NCBI GenBank assembly: GCA_009760855.2
Contig: WPIO01000003.1
Span: forward strand, 4,839,001-4,903,000
Length of the DNA stretch: 64,000 nt
Source: Cristatella mucedo
Taxonomy: Eukaryota; Bryozoa; Phylactolaemata; Cristatellidae
Reading direction: 5' to 3'
This document shows positions 22,520 through 34,417 of this stretch, one piece after another; within the stretch, counting starts at the first letter, position 1, and each line of letters begins with the position of its first letter. A model generated the notes under the pieces. It saw nothing but the letters and a program-made list of their open reading frames with translations. It ran no database searches and was not told the DNA's origin. The position numbers and the translations under genes are program-made.

Positions 22520-23173
22520 CTAAAAAATGTATGGGTATAGCCCACACACAAGTTTGTAGCGACCAAGCACACTCTTCTTATATGGAGTACACGAGTTTCT
22601 AGAAAAAGAGCCATTTACATTTGTTGCATAGTAAACCTATTCGACTATTCTTGTGATTTCTAGGTAAAGCCTAACGTGAGTTGCTTAAGATGCAAAATCA
22701 AAGGAGATTTAGAAACGAAGTTAGTGGATACAGAAATAGTTAGAGAGCTACATGCTTGCCCATTAATGAGGTGCACCCCAGATTGGTTTAGATCTCTTGC
22801 TAATCAAGAATCGCTCAGAATGAGAGGTTCTGACAATTAATCAGTCGTCTATAACAATTGGTATCATAACAATAATCAAGCTATTAGGAAAATACAAGTT
22901 ATTATGTAAATTGTATAATATAAGATGCACTTATCTGCTGTGGGCTCGGTCGCCGACAGACGAAAGTGTCTCTCTGGCTGGTGATGGCTCATGGCTAAGG
23001 AGAATCATTCAATTTACCGAGATGAGCATCAATATGTACTATTGCTAAGATGGATGAACTATATTTTTCAATTTTATACATCAAATATTGCAATACATCG
23101 AACATTTCGTTAGTTTTTGGGAAACAACCCCTGTTTTAAATTATTTATTTCGATCAAAACGAGCAAAGCTCAC
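22520..23173. other. no recognised feature
   Basis: AT-rich, intron-like. Confidence 0.4.
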
Positions 23174-23221
23174 CGACTAGGAGTTTAAAAATCACAGACG
23201 ATGAAAAATCACAGACAGAGA
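23174..23221 (-). CDS. candidate 48 bp exon, phase 1-1
   Basis: Acceptor TTTTGGATTTCACCATAG and donor CTAGTCG then GTGAGC enclose 48 bp in phase 1-1 reading SVCDFSSSVIFKLLV. It is another short, frame-neutral exon on the same strand as the Ig-like exon, about 2.2 kb upstream of it. Joining to that exon is possible by phase but not shown. Confidence 0.3.
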
Positions 23222-23309
23222 CTATGGTGAAATCCAAAATTAACTGGGTTTTTAGTTTTTTAGCAGAGCCAAGAGAGACCGAAGATGAAGCTGACGAGGA
23301 ATTCCAAGA

Positions 23310-23460
23310 CTGCCGATTTGGCCCGGAGGTTAAGGTACTCGCCCCGAGCAAGGCCTGACCAAGGTCTTTGACTCAAGCCAGGTAGCATTTTTGAAGCCCC
23401 GGAATAGAGATAAGGTTCTTCTAGGGTGCTTTACAAATAAATTATATTTAATTAATTGTT
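23310..23460 (+). mobile_element. SINE-A copy
   Basis: Plus-strand copy: GCCCGGAGGTTAAGGTACTC (A-box region), TTTGACTCAAGCC (B-box region), then GAATAGAGATAAGGTTCTTC and GGTGCTTTACAAATAAATTA at the tail. Confidence 0.7.
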
Positions 23461-23809
23461 TTAGATAGTCTTAAAAATGTATGTTGATTATCCAAACGTC
23501 GATTTCTGGAAAGTGATGCAATAGAAAAGCAGCTAGATCACTGTTTAACTAAATCAATCGATATAAAACTGGTAATACATCTAGAAGCGAAAAGGAATGC
23601 AAACATATCCACATTGCTACCACATCAAGTGAGATATAGCAACCAGTTTAGCATAGAGAATAGAAATATCACCTTGGTATAAGATTTTCTGAGAGGTGCA
23701 AGCATGAAATATTAAGATGTTAGGCTATTCTCATGTACAGTACCTGAAGTTCGAATATAATATGAACAGAATAATCAAACTTTTGATGTAGAGCCATCAG
23801 ATAACCTAA
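23461..23809. other. no recognised feature
   Basis: AT-rich. Confidence 0.4.
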
Positions 23810-24240
23810 TCTATTTCTTGGTACTTAAAATCTGCTGTACATGAATCACGACCAAATTGGTTAGTAAGAGCATGCTTAAAGAATACAGAAATAACTGTGT
23901 TATTAGTGCAGTCCCCAAGGTCACCATGCAAGTATAGCTAGTTAAAGCAAACAGAAGCACATACAGGTTGAACCATTGAGACTCTCTAAATTCTGTCACC
24001 AATAAGTGCCTTTTCGTTTTTATTATAACTGCAGCTAATTCAGATGTCTTGAGGCAAGGGGGATGTGAGTACCAGCCTTTGGTAGCATAAGAGCTAAAGG
24101 CACTGTCTCCAAAGAATTTGAGGTTTGTACGAGGTATAGGTAAACATATAGAATACGAAAAGCTGGTGTACAATGCTTAGCTTGATGGGGGCAGCAGACT
24201 AATAGGTAGGCTGGAGCCTAAGAGTACGAGGTGGGGCGCC
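23810..24240 (-). mobile_element. LINE-A C-terminal fragment
   Basis: The minus frame (120 codons) contains LPIPRTNLKFFGDSAFSSYA followed by TKGW, the C-terminal block of LINE-A. The upstream flank (CTTAGGCTCCAGCCTACC) matches other copies. Confidence 0.75.
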
Positions 24241-25049
24241 TCGAAGCTAGCGACTCGGAGCCCATCATTATTGTTGCTAGGCACAAGCCAAGAATCTAGT
24301 GCATCCGCGTGCAGCATTACTTTTTGACTAACTTGTTTTTTTACTTAGTAGATTTTTTAAACCAGAAAAATAATAAATGTATCAGAGTATTGCTGACTAT
24401 GTGTCCTCTAATGAATTTTCTATTTGCAAAGACACTATATCTCAAAGAAACTCTGACTAAGCACACTGCCTTCTCTTGCCCAGAGGACAAATAGTTTACT
24501 AAAGAAGCAAAACAAGTTACGCCAACTAGAGGCAAGCTTGAGGGAGCCTACAAAAGGTCAGGAATCCTGTCTGTCAACCTGCCCACGACGACAACTGTTG
24601 ATTCTAAAAAGTTATCCTGGATCAAGTCTAGTTTTTATAAAAGGATCTTTAAATAAAAACTTTACCGTGTGAAAATACTATTCAAGAGTCGACCATAAAA
24701 CGTGTGATTAGCAGCTTGATTTTTGTATCATTCTAGAAATGGATGCATTATAAGGTGCTTTCCTTTTACAGGAAAACGAATGGAAGTGCTGACCATCTGA
24801 CGTTCTTCGGGAGCTTTTGTAAGGTATAGTCAAGGTTGTTCACGGATCCATTTTCGGTACACTTTGTTTATGTAGGACAGTACCAGCACAATCAGATAAT
24901 TCTCGCTTAACCATTTATGAAGATCACAATAAAATCCATAATTGGATAGCGCCCTCAGTGAACTTAACATATTTCTAGGCAATTTACTGTTGTTCCACAT
25001 AAAACACGATAGAACGGCAAAAGTTAGCATACTCTCTGTCAACAAGTCT
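24241..25049. other. no firm feature
   Basis: AT-rich; short frames at 24309-24494 (plus) and 24341-24535 (minus) oppose each other and have no support. Confidence 0.4.
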
Positions 25050-26450
25050 AGTGTGATTAGAAGTGACCAGCATCGGGTCAGCATGCAGCCATGGTAAGTG
25101 GCCATATGGTCTGTGTCATCACCTACACAAACACAAAGGACGACAAACAAAAGCAGTGATAAATAGATTCATTCTAAAATTTGGTAAGGGCAGGGGATGC
25201 AGTGACGTGAGCCGGAAGTGACTTTGAGGCTTTAGGAGCATGCGAACTAAAGACATTGAAAGGATTTGACGTCGGTACACACTGTAGGTAATGGTTAGAT
25301 TCATAAAGTGGTTAGGACTATGCATAGCCCGGTGGAGGTGTAGATCTGATAGGTGGGGTAAAGCCAATAATCAAGGCACCTAAAAGTGGGTCTGTAAACC
25401 TTCCAGACGAAGCTCTGCTTGCCTGGAAACAAGCAGAGCTCCGGTCGGCGAGAAATGTGTGGCCCTGCAGCTGCAATGCTGGCGAGATAATAGCCTTGCT
25501 GCAGAGTTGTTAGCCAATAGTAAGCCCCTGTTGGCACGTGCAGATAGGCCGGCAGGCACTGAGTTAAAGAAGTCGAGACTAGATGTCACAAGTGCAGGGA
25601 CCAATTGTAATGTGGTATCCCTGTTTAAAAAGACCGAATTTCAGCAATCTAGCTGAAAATGGATATACTTGATTTATTGAGCTGCTGTGGTCATCCAATC
25701 AAATGTCACTTTAAGACTGACCCTGGATTGCCAGCCGGTTTATCAAAAGATATGCTGACGGAGCTGAGTCTGAGCATTAGGTTTTCTATTTTTTGAACGC
25801 CATTGAGGACTTATTCTAACTTGTTGGATTTTCACAATTAGTTCAACGATTCTTTTGCCGCCAGCGGTGTACGAATGTCATCTAAACATACAGTAAGGAA
25901 GTTGAGTGAATTCGACTAGCAGTAAGGCTGGGAAGAATTAATGCAGAGGTTTCACCGAGTGTAGTGCGTATGGAAGTGAATGCATAGATTGATCGTAGCA
26001 ATGCCGTCAGAAAGAGTGATGTATATACCGTGAAAAGAGCAGCACCAAGTACAGAGCCCTAAAGCACTCTGTACTTCAAAGAGTCATTGAACGATCCATT
26101 CACATAATTAAGTCACAATTCACATTAATTAGTCCATTCACATTAAGAGGCTATAGTCTAGAGCTGAGGTAGGGCCTGAAACAATACAATGCAGCACCAG
26201 TAATGCTCAGGACATGTGAGAGAAGCTTGAAAATGGACTCGGTGATCGATAGTATTGAAAAACTCTTCTTCTAATAAATTGAGCGAATCAACCTGAGAGA
26301 AAATGCTACGTCTGCATTCCTAAGACGGTCGTTACACACTGGAAGATATGCCAACTCTGTTCAGTGATACACTCTAAATCCAGATATGAACTTACTAGCA
26401 AGGATGTAAATTTCATTACGTGATTTCAGCCGGTCTGCCACGACTCGTTG
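25050..26450 (-). mobile_element. LINE-A, RT plus 3' part, decayed
   Basis: On the minus strand, from about 26.33 kb downward: a NTIDH motif (AFDTIDH-like), a GSVLG-equivalent stretch near 26.05 kb, the SSLDFFNSVPAGLSARANRG segment at 25.54-25.60 kb followed by an AAARLL-type stretch, and 3' UTR matches at 25.05-25.2 kb. Frames change often. The apparent good splice sites at about 25.09 and 25.13 kb lie inside the LINE 3' UTR and are not host exons. Confidence 0.65.
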
Positions 26451-26459
26451 CTGCATCTT

Positions 26460-26970
26460 TAAATATAGCAGTACATAGGAGACTGGGAAGAATTAGCCAG
26501 GGTTCTCCTGGTAATGTAATGCAATGTATCTCCATCTGTTACTCCAAAAAGCCGTACAGAGAATGTCGGTGTCACGAAGATGATTAAGGCTTTATTGCAT
26601 ATTGAGCATGCCTTTCTTAAGTTCGCAGGTGTGGTTGCCGGGGTTATTGTAATGAATAGTGACAAAACATTCGAATTGTAAGCTAAGGGCAGTGCATCTC
26701 TTCTTAGGTTATGCATTGACTGGAAAGAGAGCAAGTAAATCGGCTAGTTTTAAAGTGCAAAGTTTGAGCTCACGCAAACACCTTATAACAATTGACCTTG
26801 AAGGTGCCAAGGCTGTGGGGAGCTGGTAGGTTTTTAGTTTTTTTCCAAAATTCAAGGGACGAGATGTATTGATGTCGATCAATTCTGTGTACAAGGCTTT
26901 GTTAGTGGAGGAACTGGAGGCATGGTCTCCGAGGAATTCGAGGTTTTTCAGTGGCACAAACACCCTCTAT
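26460..26970 (-). mobile_element. LINE-A C-terminal fragment
   Basis: The minus frame near 26.95 kb reads FVPLKNLEFLGDHASSSSTN, the GDRAFSSYAPKAWNSLP block in diverged form, followed by a KKLKTYQL segment and a 3' UTR. Separate copy from the one at 25.05-26.45 kb. Confidence 0.65.
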
Positions 26971-27200
26971 ACATGATTATCTTCTGTTTCATTTATTGTC
27001 ATGTCAGAAGGCAGCCTTAATTTAAGGAAGAGGCAATGAAATGTTGGCATCTCATAACTGAGCCTGATAATGGTAGAGCTAGAGATTATTGATTGGTCTA
27101 TTACAAGTTTTGCAGTCAATAGGCACCAATATGTTGCAGTCTTATGGCTTAGGGGATGCAGCTTTCATGTGTGCTTTCTGTGGCTGTGGAATATTCCACG

Positions 27201-27316
27201 TTAAAAATGTGAACCTATTTTTAGGGTGTGGGCGTTCTTGATGTCCTCCTCTGCTGTACCATCTCCACACTTGCGTACAGCCGTGTGAGTCTGACGACCT
27301 GCTGACTGCTTTGAGG
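27201..27316 (-). CDS. candidate terminal exon, phase 1
   Basis: A branch-point-like TAACTGG, then acceptor GCTATTTATTGCAG, then a phase-1 frame of 37 codons to TAA: polar, with RKCGDGTAEEDIKNAHTLKI before the end. All three frames stay open for about 100 bp, which is unusual in this AT-rich DNA. Could be the cytoplasmic end of a receptor or an unrelated protein. Confidence 0.35.
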
Positions 27317-27391
27317 CTGCAATAAATAGCACCAGTTATTGGTGCTGCGTCAGATGCAAATGACAAGTTCAGGAGCCACTGTCACTCTTTG

Positions 27392-27535
27392 GTAATAATA
27401 ATAATAATGATAATAATAATGCACTCGATAATGTGCCCTCGGAGAACTGAATCTCATTCTAGGCACTTTACATTTGCTGGCAAGGTAAATGCAATTGAAT
27501 GGTGAGTAATATCGTGCTTGGTAATATTTATCTCG
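27392..27535 (-). mobile_element. LINE-A 3' end (short)
   Basis: AATAATAATAATGATAATAA with GCACTCGATAATGTGCCCTC and GAGAACTGAATCTCATTCTA is the reverse complement of the LINE-A tail. Confidence 0.8.
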
Positions 27536-28516
27536 ATAAGAATAGCGGGAACAAAGCCCGCAAGTGTTATGGTCGAACCAAACTCTGCAAGTTTTAAATA
27601 GGTCTCAGCTTAATCGGTTTCTGCATTCGACGCTCTTACGGGCTTCTACTTGCGGCAAATCATGTCACAGAAGTGAGCCTCACTCACTTCTGCCCTCGTT
27701 GAGCATGAAGCAGAAAGTTCTTGCATCTTTTGAGCCGTAGCATCTAGCCAGCATTGGCCTTGGTCTTGAACGTTGAACCAGCTCCAGAGCCGTCAGTATA
27801 GTAGGGTACGCTTTTTAATGAACAGATTTTCTTATTAGTGAGCTACGATACGAAAATGAAGACGGTTCGAGCTAGGTCGTGAATGCTGTGCTGCAGGGCT
27901 GAAGACATTGCACTTTCACTGTTGGCATAGTGACGTTTTCGAGTCACTTTGGGTGTGTTCTTAGGCAGGGTGTGTTGGCAGGCATGCAGGGGCACGAGTC
28001 TCAACCATGGCACCATAGTAACCGATGCGATAGGCGATATTGAGGTCGAGCAGAGGAACTGCCGTAGCATTCCTTCGAGGCCGAATTCCTCATGGCCTAT
28101 TCCTCGGCTCCTGGTGAGCAGGCGAGCTTTGTGGGCATGGTACAACTGCCACTGGGCAGGCCCCAGGGCGGCTGAGTGGCAAGATTTTTAACCTTTGTCC
28201 TAGCTCTCGGCACGGTTGGCCGTAGCTGCTCAGCCCGTCACCTCTTACCTTTGCAGTGCAGTTGATGCCCTGTGGGTAGCATAGAACACAAGGAGCAGCT
28301 TGCATCAAATCGTCGATGTCAAGTTCGTAACCTAGATGAAACCAGTGTGGGCCAGATTGTCAACACTCAGAAAGTGTTCCCACTAGACGGAATTGAGCAA
28401 AAATTGTGTTCATATTTGTAGTCAGCATAGCCAAATGTTTTAATTAGATTGCTGATTGAAGACCAAGGTATTGCACAGTGCACACACTGGCTCAGTCACA
28501 CTTGGCTGGATTTCAC
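27536..28516. other. GC-richer segment with open frames on both strands, unresolved
   Basis: From about 27.84 to 28.3 kb both strands carry 70-100-codon frames (minus 27843-28145, plus 27949-28191) and GC is near 50%. This looks like a decayed gene or transposable element, but no motif is recognised. Confidence 0.35.
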
Positions 28517-28669
28517 CTAGAGGTAGGTTTCTCTCGCCGACGATTCGCCGTATCGATCACTTTTCAGCACTATTTTACCGACGTCATTAATTTTGCGAGA
28601 ATTGGCGGTGCTCTGGTTCATAGTAGTTTTCTGAGCTCCGTAGTCGTCTCCCCGTGCAGCTGTATTCAT
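28517..28669 (-). CDS. small ORF or first exon, unknown
   Basis: ATG to TAG, 50 codons, strongly polar and protein-like (MNTAARGDDYGAQKTTMNQS, later NSRKINDVGKIVLKSDRYGE). A GTAAAA after NDV could be a phase-1 donor, which would fit the phase-1 acceptors seen downstream on the same strand. No signal peptide, no known domain. GC and CpG are above the local mean. Confidence 0.3.
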   Translation of the reverse strand: MNTAARGDDYGAQKTTMNQSTANSRKINDVGKIVLKSDRYGESSARETYL

Positions 28670-29540
28670 TCGTGGCTACCAACTTGAATGTGGGGTCTCA
28701 GCTTTAGCTGCTGCCGGTCGGGATATGCCTTGCCTTGTTATGAAATAGGGCGGCGTCATTGGCTGAGTGGTGTATGGTTACAGATGGCTTACTGAAGTCG
28801 AACGGTTTGCATTATGTATGCTACATGTGGAGAAAGCTGGCTCCTTGAATATTGCCCCACCCTCCACAAAGCAATCATCACAGCCCTAGAGTTGACTCAG
28901 TTTGTAATTCTTAACAATAGAACAAGATCTTCCAAATTGTACCTATCTCTGTTACGCAGCGGAGCCCACTGGAAAGCCAAGCCCCTGAAATCTGGCTTGA
29001 CCAGAGTATCTCCTGTACCGGCATCATACACAGTGCGTGAGCCTTCTAATCCAAAGTGAACAATCACGAGACTGACAGCAGCCGGCTTCGTCAGCTCCGA
29101 GCTGTCGAGTCCACCGCCTGTCGGCTACAAAGCGTTGCAGCCATTCGGGCGTGCTTAGATAAGTATGCCACAGCAAAGCGGGTTCATTTTTTAAATCGCC
29201 CAGTTGATGCTTATCGAGCTCGATACTCACAGATCTTACCGCCTGTAGAGTAAGAAACTTGTAATTGGTGCAAAAAAGCCCGCAGCTCCTCGCGTCTGTC
29301 GAGAATGTGGCAGCTGTTACGTTACGTGGCTACGGTATTTGTAACGCGAAAGCATAAGTCTTCTTGTGGTCTGCCAGTTTACTGTGTAATGACAGGCCCT
29401 GGGGCTGTTAAAACGATCAAGCCCAACTATGGGAGCCGAAAGCGACTGTTTATAATCAGCCGATTTCCGCTAAGGAACCAAAAGACACCGGTGGCTAGCA
29501 CAGTAGCGAGCGAAACAAAGGTACGCATTCATACTTAAGC
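28670..29540. other. GC-richer segment, unresolved
   Basis: The minus-strand frame at 29024-29230 (with STPEWLQRFVADRRWTRQLG) and the plus frame at 29056-29253 are both open. Neither has paired splice signals. A decayed mobile element is as likely as a gene. Confidence 0.35.
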
Positions 29541-29874
29541 TTAGCTTTTCATCACTATGGCTTCGGTCTCTCCAAGTTTTGAAGCCTACTTTATCTCCTT
29601 TTAGCTACTGAAACCGGAGACTTGAACTCTCCCAGTGGTCTCTTTATCTAATAAACTCGCGAGGTTTGGCTTCATTTTAATTCTATCCAAAATAAATCTT
29701 GACGTAAATTCTCAATTTACTTCCTCCTCAGTTCACTCTAAACCGAACGCTAAAAGTATTAATTTCCCTTCCATTGGCTACTTGCTTAGCATATTGTATT
29801 TTTGTACCTCTTTGCGCAACTCCACTGCAAGTCATAACGACTGTGTGGGTATTAGGCATGCGAGTTTAGCATAG

Positions 29875-30270
29875 GTCACTCACAGCCTAAGCGGCGTTCG
29901 GTAAGCATTCCATAGCCAACAGGACTTCGTCTCACGCCATAAAGAGAAATTGGGAAACATTGCAGAGTCAGGAGAGCAGTTGAGGTATTGAGTAACATGG
30001 AAGTAGCAGCTCAGTATACGTAAAAAGGATGCGCCATAGTCGGCGGCAGGATAGTAGTTGTCATTGCCTATGAATTGTGGAAGCGAATTCCACAGCCTAG
30101 GCAATACAAAGCTGAAGCATCTGTCCCCAACGGTCTTTAAGCGGAGGAATAGAACAGCTAATTTATTGTCCAATCAATACCTGATGTTGCACAGAGGCTG
30201 AAACTGAATCAGCAGTGCAGCTAGGTACGAAGTAGTATGGCCGTGACGAGCCTTGTGCATCAGCGTAAGA
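29875..30270 (-). mobile_element. LINE-B C-terminal fragment
   Basis: The minus frame has FLRLKTVGDRCFSFVLPRLW followed by NSLPQF, then PAADYGASFLRILSC and FPNFSLWRETKSC, the LINE-B C-terminal block. The 5' end is truncated near 30.27 kb. Confidence 0.8.
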
Positions 30271-30408
30271 ACTTTGCTTGGTTCTCGCTCTCCTTTCTTT
30301 CTTTCTGCACAGAAAAATGCCTAGTTCTATACAAAACTCGCAAGTTATGATTGTATGTTGGGAACTTCGCATTTTTCAATTTGTCTTGTCGTAACCGATA
30401 TAGATTGG
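30260..30408 (-). CDS. candidate exon ending in a LINE-B copy
   Basis: Acceptor ATACCCATTTCCATCACAG opens a phase-1 frame with a basic peptide (NLYRLRQDKLKNAKF, then RVLYRTRHFSVQKERKESEN) that reaches its TGA at 30260, at or inside the LINE-B edge. If real, the LINE insertion may have supplied the stop codon. No clear internal donor. Confidence 0.28.
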
Positions 30409-31921
30409 CTGTGATGGAAATGGGTATTCTATTAGAGGTCACACACATATCGCCTTATTTTTTGTTTTCATATTTGCATTATTCCCTATATAGTTGACGT
30501 GACGTTCTAGAAGGAGAGCGAGCTCTCTTTTTCTTAAAAACAATATTGTGGCATGATTATTATTGCTAGATTACGAAAAAGGTCGTCTCATGAGTTGCGA
30601 AACCTTAAAATATTCGTGAAAGACCACAACGGACACTGATATTTTGGAAGATCTGACATACTAGCCATTTAATGAGCTAAAGGTGGTACTAGCTAGGCCC
30701 GCATGACCTGATTTTGAAAAATCAAGCACTCTCTGTGTGAGCGTCATGGCTATTGAGTTCTTCTATTTAATTCTGCCTTAACATACAATTTATTATATTA
30801 GGAATATTGCATACAAATTTTTATCTGACTTAATACCATAGAGTGTACAATGTATTAAGTAATCATAGCTAAACAGAATACGCCTTACTCGAAGTCATTT
30901 ACGTCTCCATAGCAGGTGTTGACCTGTGGCTAGCCCACCCCAGTTATGTCAACGAGATAAGTTACCATATGTATGTGACTTAGATAAGTGCAATATTTGT
31001 TCTACCATTTTCTCTCCAAGTTCGTAACCAATGGAAAATCTTGTTTGTTTTTTCAAAATGTCATCTCTCTCAATAATAGATGAAGATCAAAGCGAGAAAA
31101 ACTAACCAGATAGGATCACTGACTAAATAAAGCGAGAGATTAAAAAGGAGGAAGCCGATGGGCTTTTACTTTCAGAAACTTAGTCATATTTTGTCCAACT
31201 TCAATGTGATGAAGATATTTTAACGAGTGATTGCCACTGCCAAATTCATGACTTTCTGACACCTTTACATCCTCCCCAAGTCTTATGCTGCAATGGGACT
31301 AAAAACATTAGACCAACTCTAACTCAATTAGTCGCTGAACTTTAACTAAATTAGTAACGGTAACAGTAAATGCAAATATTTGGCACCCAATACTACAAAT
31401 CTCTTTTATAAGTAAGGACAAATGCATAATGACATTCAAGCAAAAATATATTTGCCACCTACGCTTTTAGCATGGTCAAGCCTCATATAACCGTTCAAGT
31501 CCGCGAAAGTTAGAAAGCTCCCAGAAATTAGATAGGTTCAAAAGCTAATTATTCAGTTTATGTCGTCATATATAAAATAGACGACAAGCAACAACCGATC
31601 AAAAATACTACCAACCAACGGATTCAACGATTACCTAATCATGCACCTTTAAGATACAATTAATAAAACCGTATATAAACTCGATAAATACCTAATTTGT
31701 ACGGGCAGTCGAACAAAATAATTTCTCTCAAAAGTTGCTACCATGTGGCTGCATGAAAGAGGTCTGCGTAAAGCGATTCGATAACCATACCCGAGGGCTG
31801 ATGATATAATTTAAATGGCTCAAGTAGGAATGCCATAACTTCGAAAAACGGTGACCAGTTCAGTGAGGATGTTTGTAATGACAAGTAAAAGTGCTGCCTG
31901 TGAGAATTCAACGTTACATAC
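30409..31921. other. no recognised feature
   Basis: Long AT-rich stretch, intron-like; nothing supported on either strand. Confidence 0.5.
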
Positions 31922-32035
31922 CAGGGTGGTTGTATACTAACGCCACGGAAGCTTCAGTTGGTGGTGGTTTGTACACTGGTGATGGAGATGGACGAGGCGC
32001 GAATGGTTCGACACGAAAACCATAGAGACTCGTTA
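31922..32035 (-). CDS. proline-rich linker exon, phase 1-1
   Basis: Acceptor CTTTTTCTCTTGTAG and donor CACCCTG then GTATGT enclose 114 bp, symmetric phase 1-1. The peptide is protein-like over all 37 codons, with LYGFRVEPFAPRPSPSP followed by VYKPPPTE, a flexible proline-rich stretch of the kind found between extracellular domains. It has no Met, so a start-to-stop ORF search misses it. It lies on the same strand as the Ig-like exon and could belong to the same or a neighbouring surface-protein gene. Confidence 0.5.
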
Positions 32036-32119
32036 CTACAAGAGAAAAAGAAAAGCATAAATGAATATCAAAAGAGGACCAAATCTATGCATTCAACGTG
32101 TTTCCAAACTAACGCATGA

Positions 32120-32985
32120 CTTACTGTATTCATATTCAAATGGAGATAGCTCACGTATAAAATCTCTGCTACACCCTATAGCATGTTCATTACAAATTCC
32201 GAGGTACATGGATACGGTACAAACAACTTTACAGAGCCCTAAGTTAGGTCTACGGCTAGAGCTTGAGCATATCATTCTTTCTCTTTGCGTCCACCTTTAC
32301 GGAGAACAGCAAGATTCGCCGAACGATACGTTGATTGCTTCAAATGCTTGAACGATCAAGTTATAGAAGTAGTTTCAGATCACTGAGCTCGCTTTTAATC
32401 TTCATCCTCAAGGATCGCAAATACAATTAGAAATTTAGTGTGAAGGAAGTACATATTTTGAGACAGCACCTTATTTTTAATATTGCTAATTTGTGAGCTT
32501 ATACTATAACTTTATCTTTAACCAGCTTGCCAAACCGTGGTGATTTTTCAAATGGTGGTAGATTCCCAATGTGCTCACAGTTGCTAACTGATGACTACAT
32601 AGTTTAGTAAAAATCTGGAACATATTGGTTTTTCAAAACTTAATAAACAATTTAGTTTGAATGATTGTTTGATTATCATTTTCCATGTTCGCTTTTGTAT
32701 CATACCACTAAAAAACAAAAGTAGCACGATCAAGCGGCCTGATAAAGGTGCCACATTTAAGTCTCACAAGCTTTCGCCACTGCAAGTGGTGGGAAATAGA
32801 TTGCTTACTACAAAACTGAACTTTAAGAAACTATTTCGTAAAGAGTAAGCACTTCATCCCTGAGTTGAGAGCCAGGAGCGCTTGTATTTGTGCTTAGGGT
32901 AGCAACCGATTTCAAGAGTCATTCATGACTGTGATGTTAGTGTAGAACTGCCGTCAAGAGTAGCCCTTTTGCCGTCTACTAAATT
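32120..32985. repeat. unclassified 0.85 kb repeat, copy 1
   Basis: Aligns along its whole length, with many substitutions and small indels, to 34418-35225. Shared blocks include TTACGGAGAACAGCAAGATT versus TTGCGGAGAACCGCAAGATT, a TGAAGGAAGT block, GGTGGTAGATTC and AACTGATGA. No LINE, SINE or transposase motif is recognised, and the frames in it are short and differ between copies. Confidence 0.75.
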
Positions 32986-33289
32986 ACGCCAAGCTTGGGT
33001 TTCCATGTTAGTTTTGGTGTAATCTGGCTTTAATGTTTAAATAGGACACCTTAAGTTTATTGCAGCCTTCGCAGATATTCTGAAGAGCTTCAGGATCGAG
33101 TGGCCTAGAAAAAATTTCACGATCAATCTGACCTCCATAGAGTGAAAAATTATGAGACCTACCAGCCTCACTACACATAAAAACTAGGTTACCAACGTGC
33201 ACAGGATCGTTTAACCAGCTGTTCTGACTCGAATCGTTAGGCTATGTTGTCATTGAGCATTCTACCGCTAACAATTTGATCATTCTTCT

Positions 33290-33670
33290 TTTGCAGCTGA
33301 TAGAAAGGGTTTATAATGAGATTGAGTCTCTTAGGGCCCATACCTAAAGTATTTTTATTTTTATTACCTCGTACCAACACACAAACCATTGGAGACCGTG
33401 CTTTTAGTTCCTATGCTCCCAAAGTCTGGAACTCGCAATCGACACATGTTGCAATGATCCCTAGCATGAAGAAGTTTAATACGATGCTTAAAACGCATCA
33501 ATTATATACAGGATTTGGCAAGTTTTGTGATTCCTCGTTCGTGTGCAAATACCTTCTCAGGCTGTGCCGGATGCATGTGAATGTTATAGCCGGTCATTTG
33601 GTAATGCTTTCTACAGAGAATCTGTAAAGTGACTTTAAAGAGATTTAGTTCCCTGATGGTTCCATGCACG
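33290..33670 (+). mobile_element. LINE-A C-terminal fragment and 3' end
   Basis: A 103-codon frame reads LLPRTNTQTIGDRAFSSYAP, then KVWNSQSTHV and later LKTHQLYTGF, the LINE-A C-terminus. The 3' UTR region is partly duplicated (see the 116 bp repeat). Confidence 0.75.
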
Positions 33671-33810
33671 TAGATGGCTTATATCCATATTATTGAATGT
33701 TATAGCCGGTCATTTGGTAATGCTTTCTACAGAGAATCTGTAAAGTGACTTCAAAGAGATTTAGTTCCCTGATGGTTCCATGCACGTAGATGGCTTATAT
33801 CCATATTATT
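33579..33810. repeat. 116 bp tandem duplication
   Basis: Two adjacent 116 bp copies starting GAATGTTATAGCCGGTCATT, differing at one noted base (GACTTTAAAG versus GACTTCAAAG). It covers the 3' end of the LINE-A fragment, so it arose after insertion and is recent. Confidence 0.95.
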
Positions 33811-34417
33811 GAAGCAAATGAGAGGAAATTATATATCGACCATGTTGCTTTTTCTTGGGCGAGCTGGAGTGTGAGGGCTAAGGTAGGCATGGCCGTTTGC
33901 TTAAAATGTGTGACTGTAACCGTGGTGCATTGTCTCGGATTTAGTTGAGCTCTCAGGCAGGTCATTTGGCTTTGTATTTGGCTAGTAAGTAAGCTGGTCT
34001 TATAAATACGTGAGATCAATTTTAAACGCCGATTATGGTGTTTGAGAATTTGTTAATGTTGCATTTGGGACTGGTAAGCCGAATGAAGTTACTTATGCCC
34101 GAAGCTGAAACATTATTTTAATAGCAATAGCGTCACCCTGCAATTTTAAAGCTCGAGATGTTTCAAAACATTGCAGCCGCTGGATTCGACTTCAAAGTAA
34201 AGAAAATCAAATTTAAACCTCCAGCAAACACAAGGAGACACACTAGTTCTTTTACCTGCGTAAAGCCTAGCATGGATTTCTAAATTACTCCACACTAAAA
34301 TAGCTGTCTTATCTTGCCTCAAGCATGAACAGTCCTTTGCTGCTCCAAAGAGGCTGACTGCCTCTTATTCGGAATTCTTTAAATGAGTCATGGACTCACT
34401 CGAGAGTTGGAGCACGA
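33811..34417. other. no recognised feature
   Basis: AT-rich DNA between the LINE-A fragment and copy 2 of the unclassified repeat. Confidence 0.4.

Noticed and set aside
25060-25150. Strong-looking splice sites with an open phase-1 frame
   Set aside because: The same sequence is the 3' UTR of LINE-A copies at 36.4 and 40.1 kb.
28745-28800. tRNA-like GGCTGAGTGG sequence (also near 55.19 kb)
   Set aside because: A-box-like start but no B box at the right distance and no cloverleaf.
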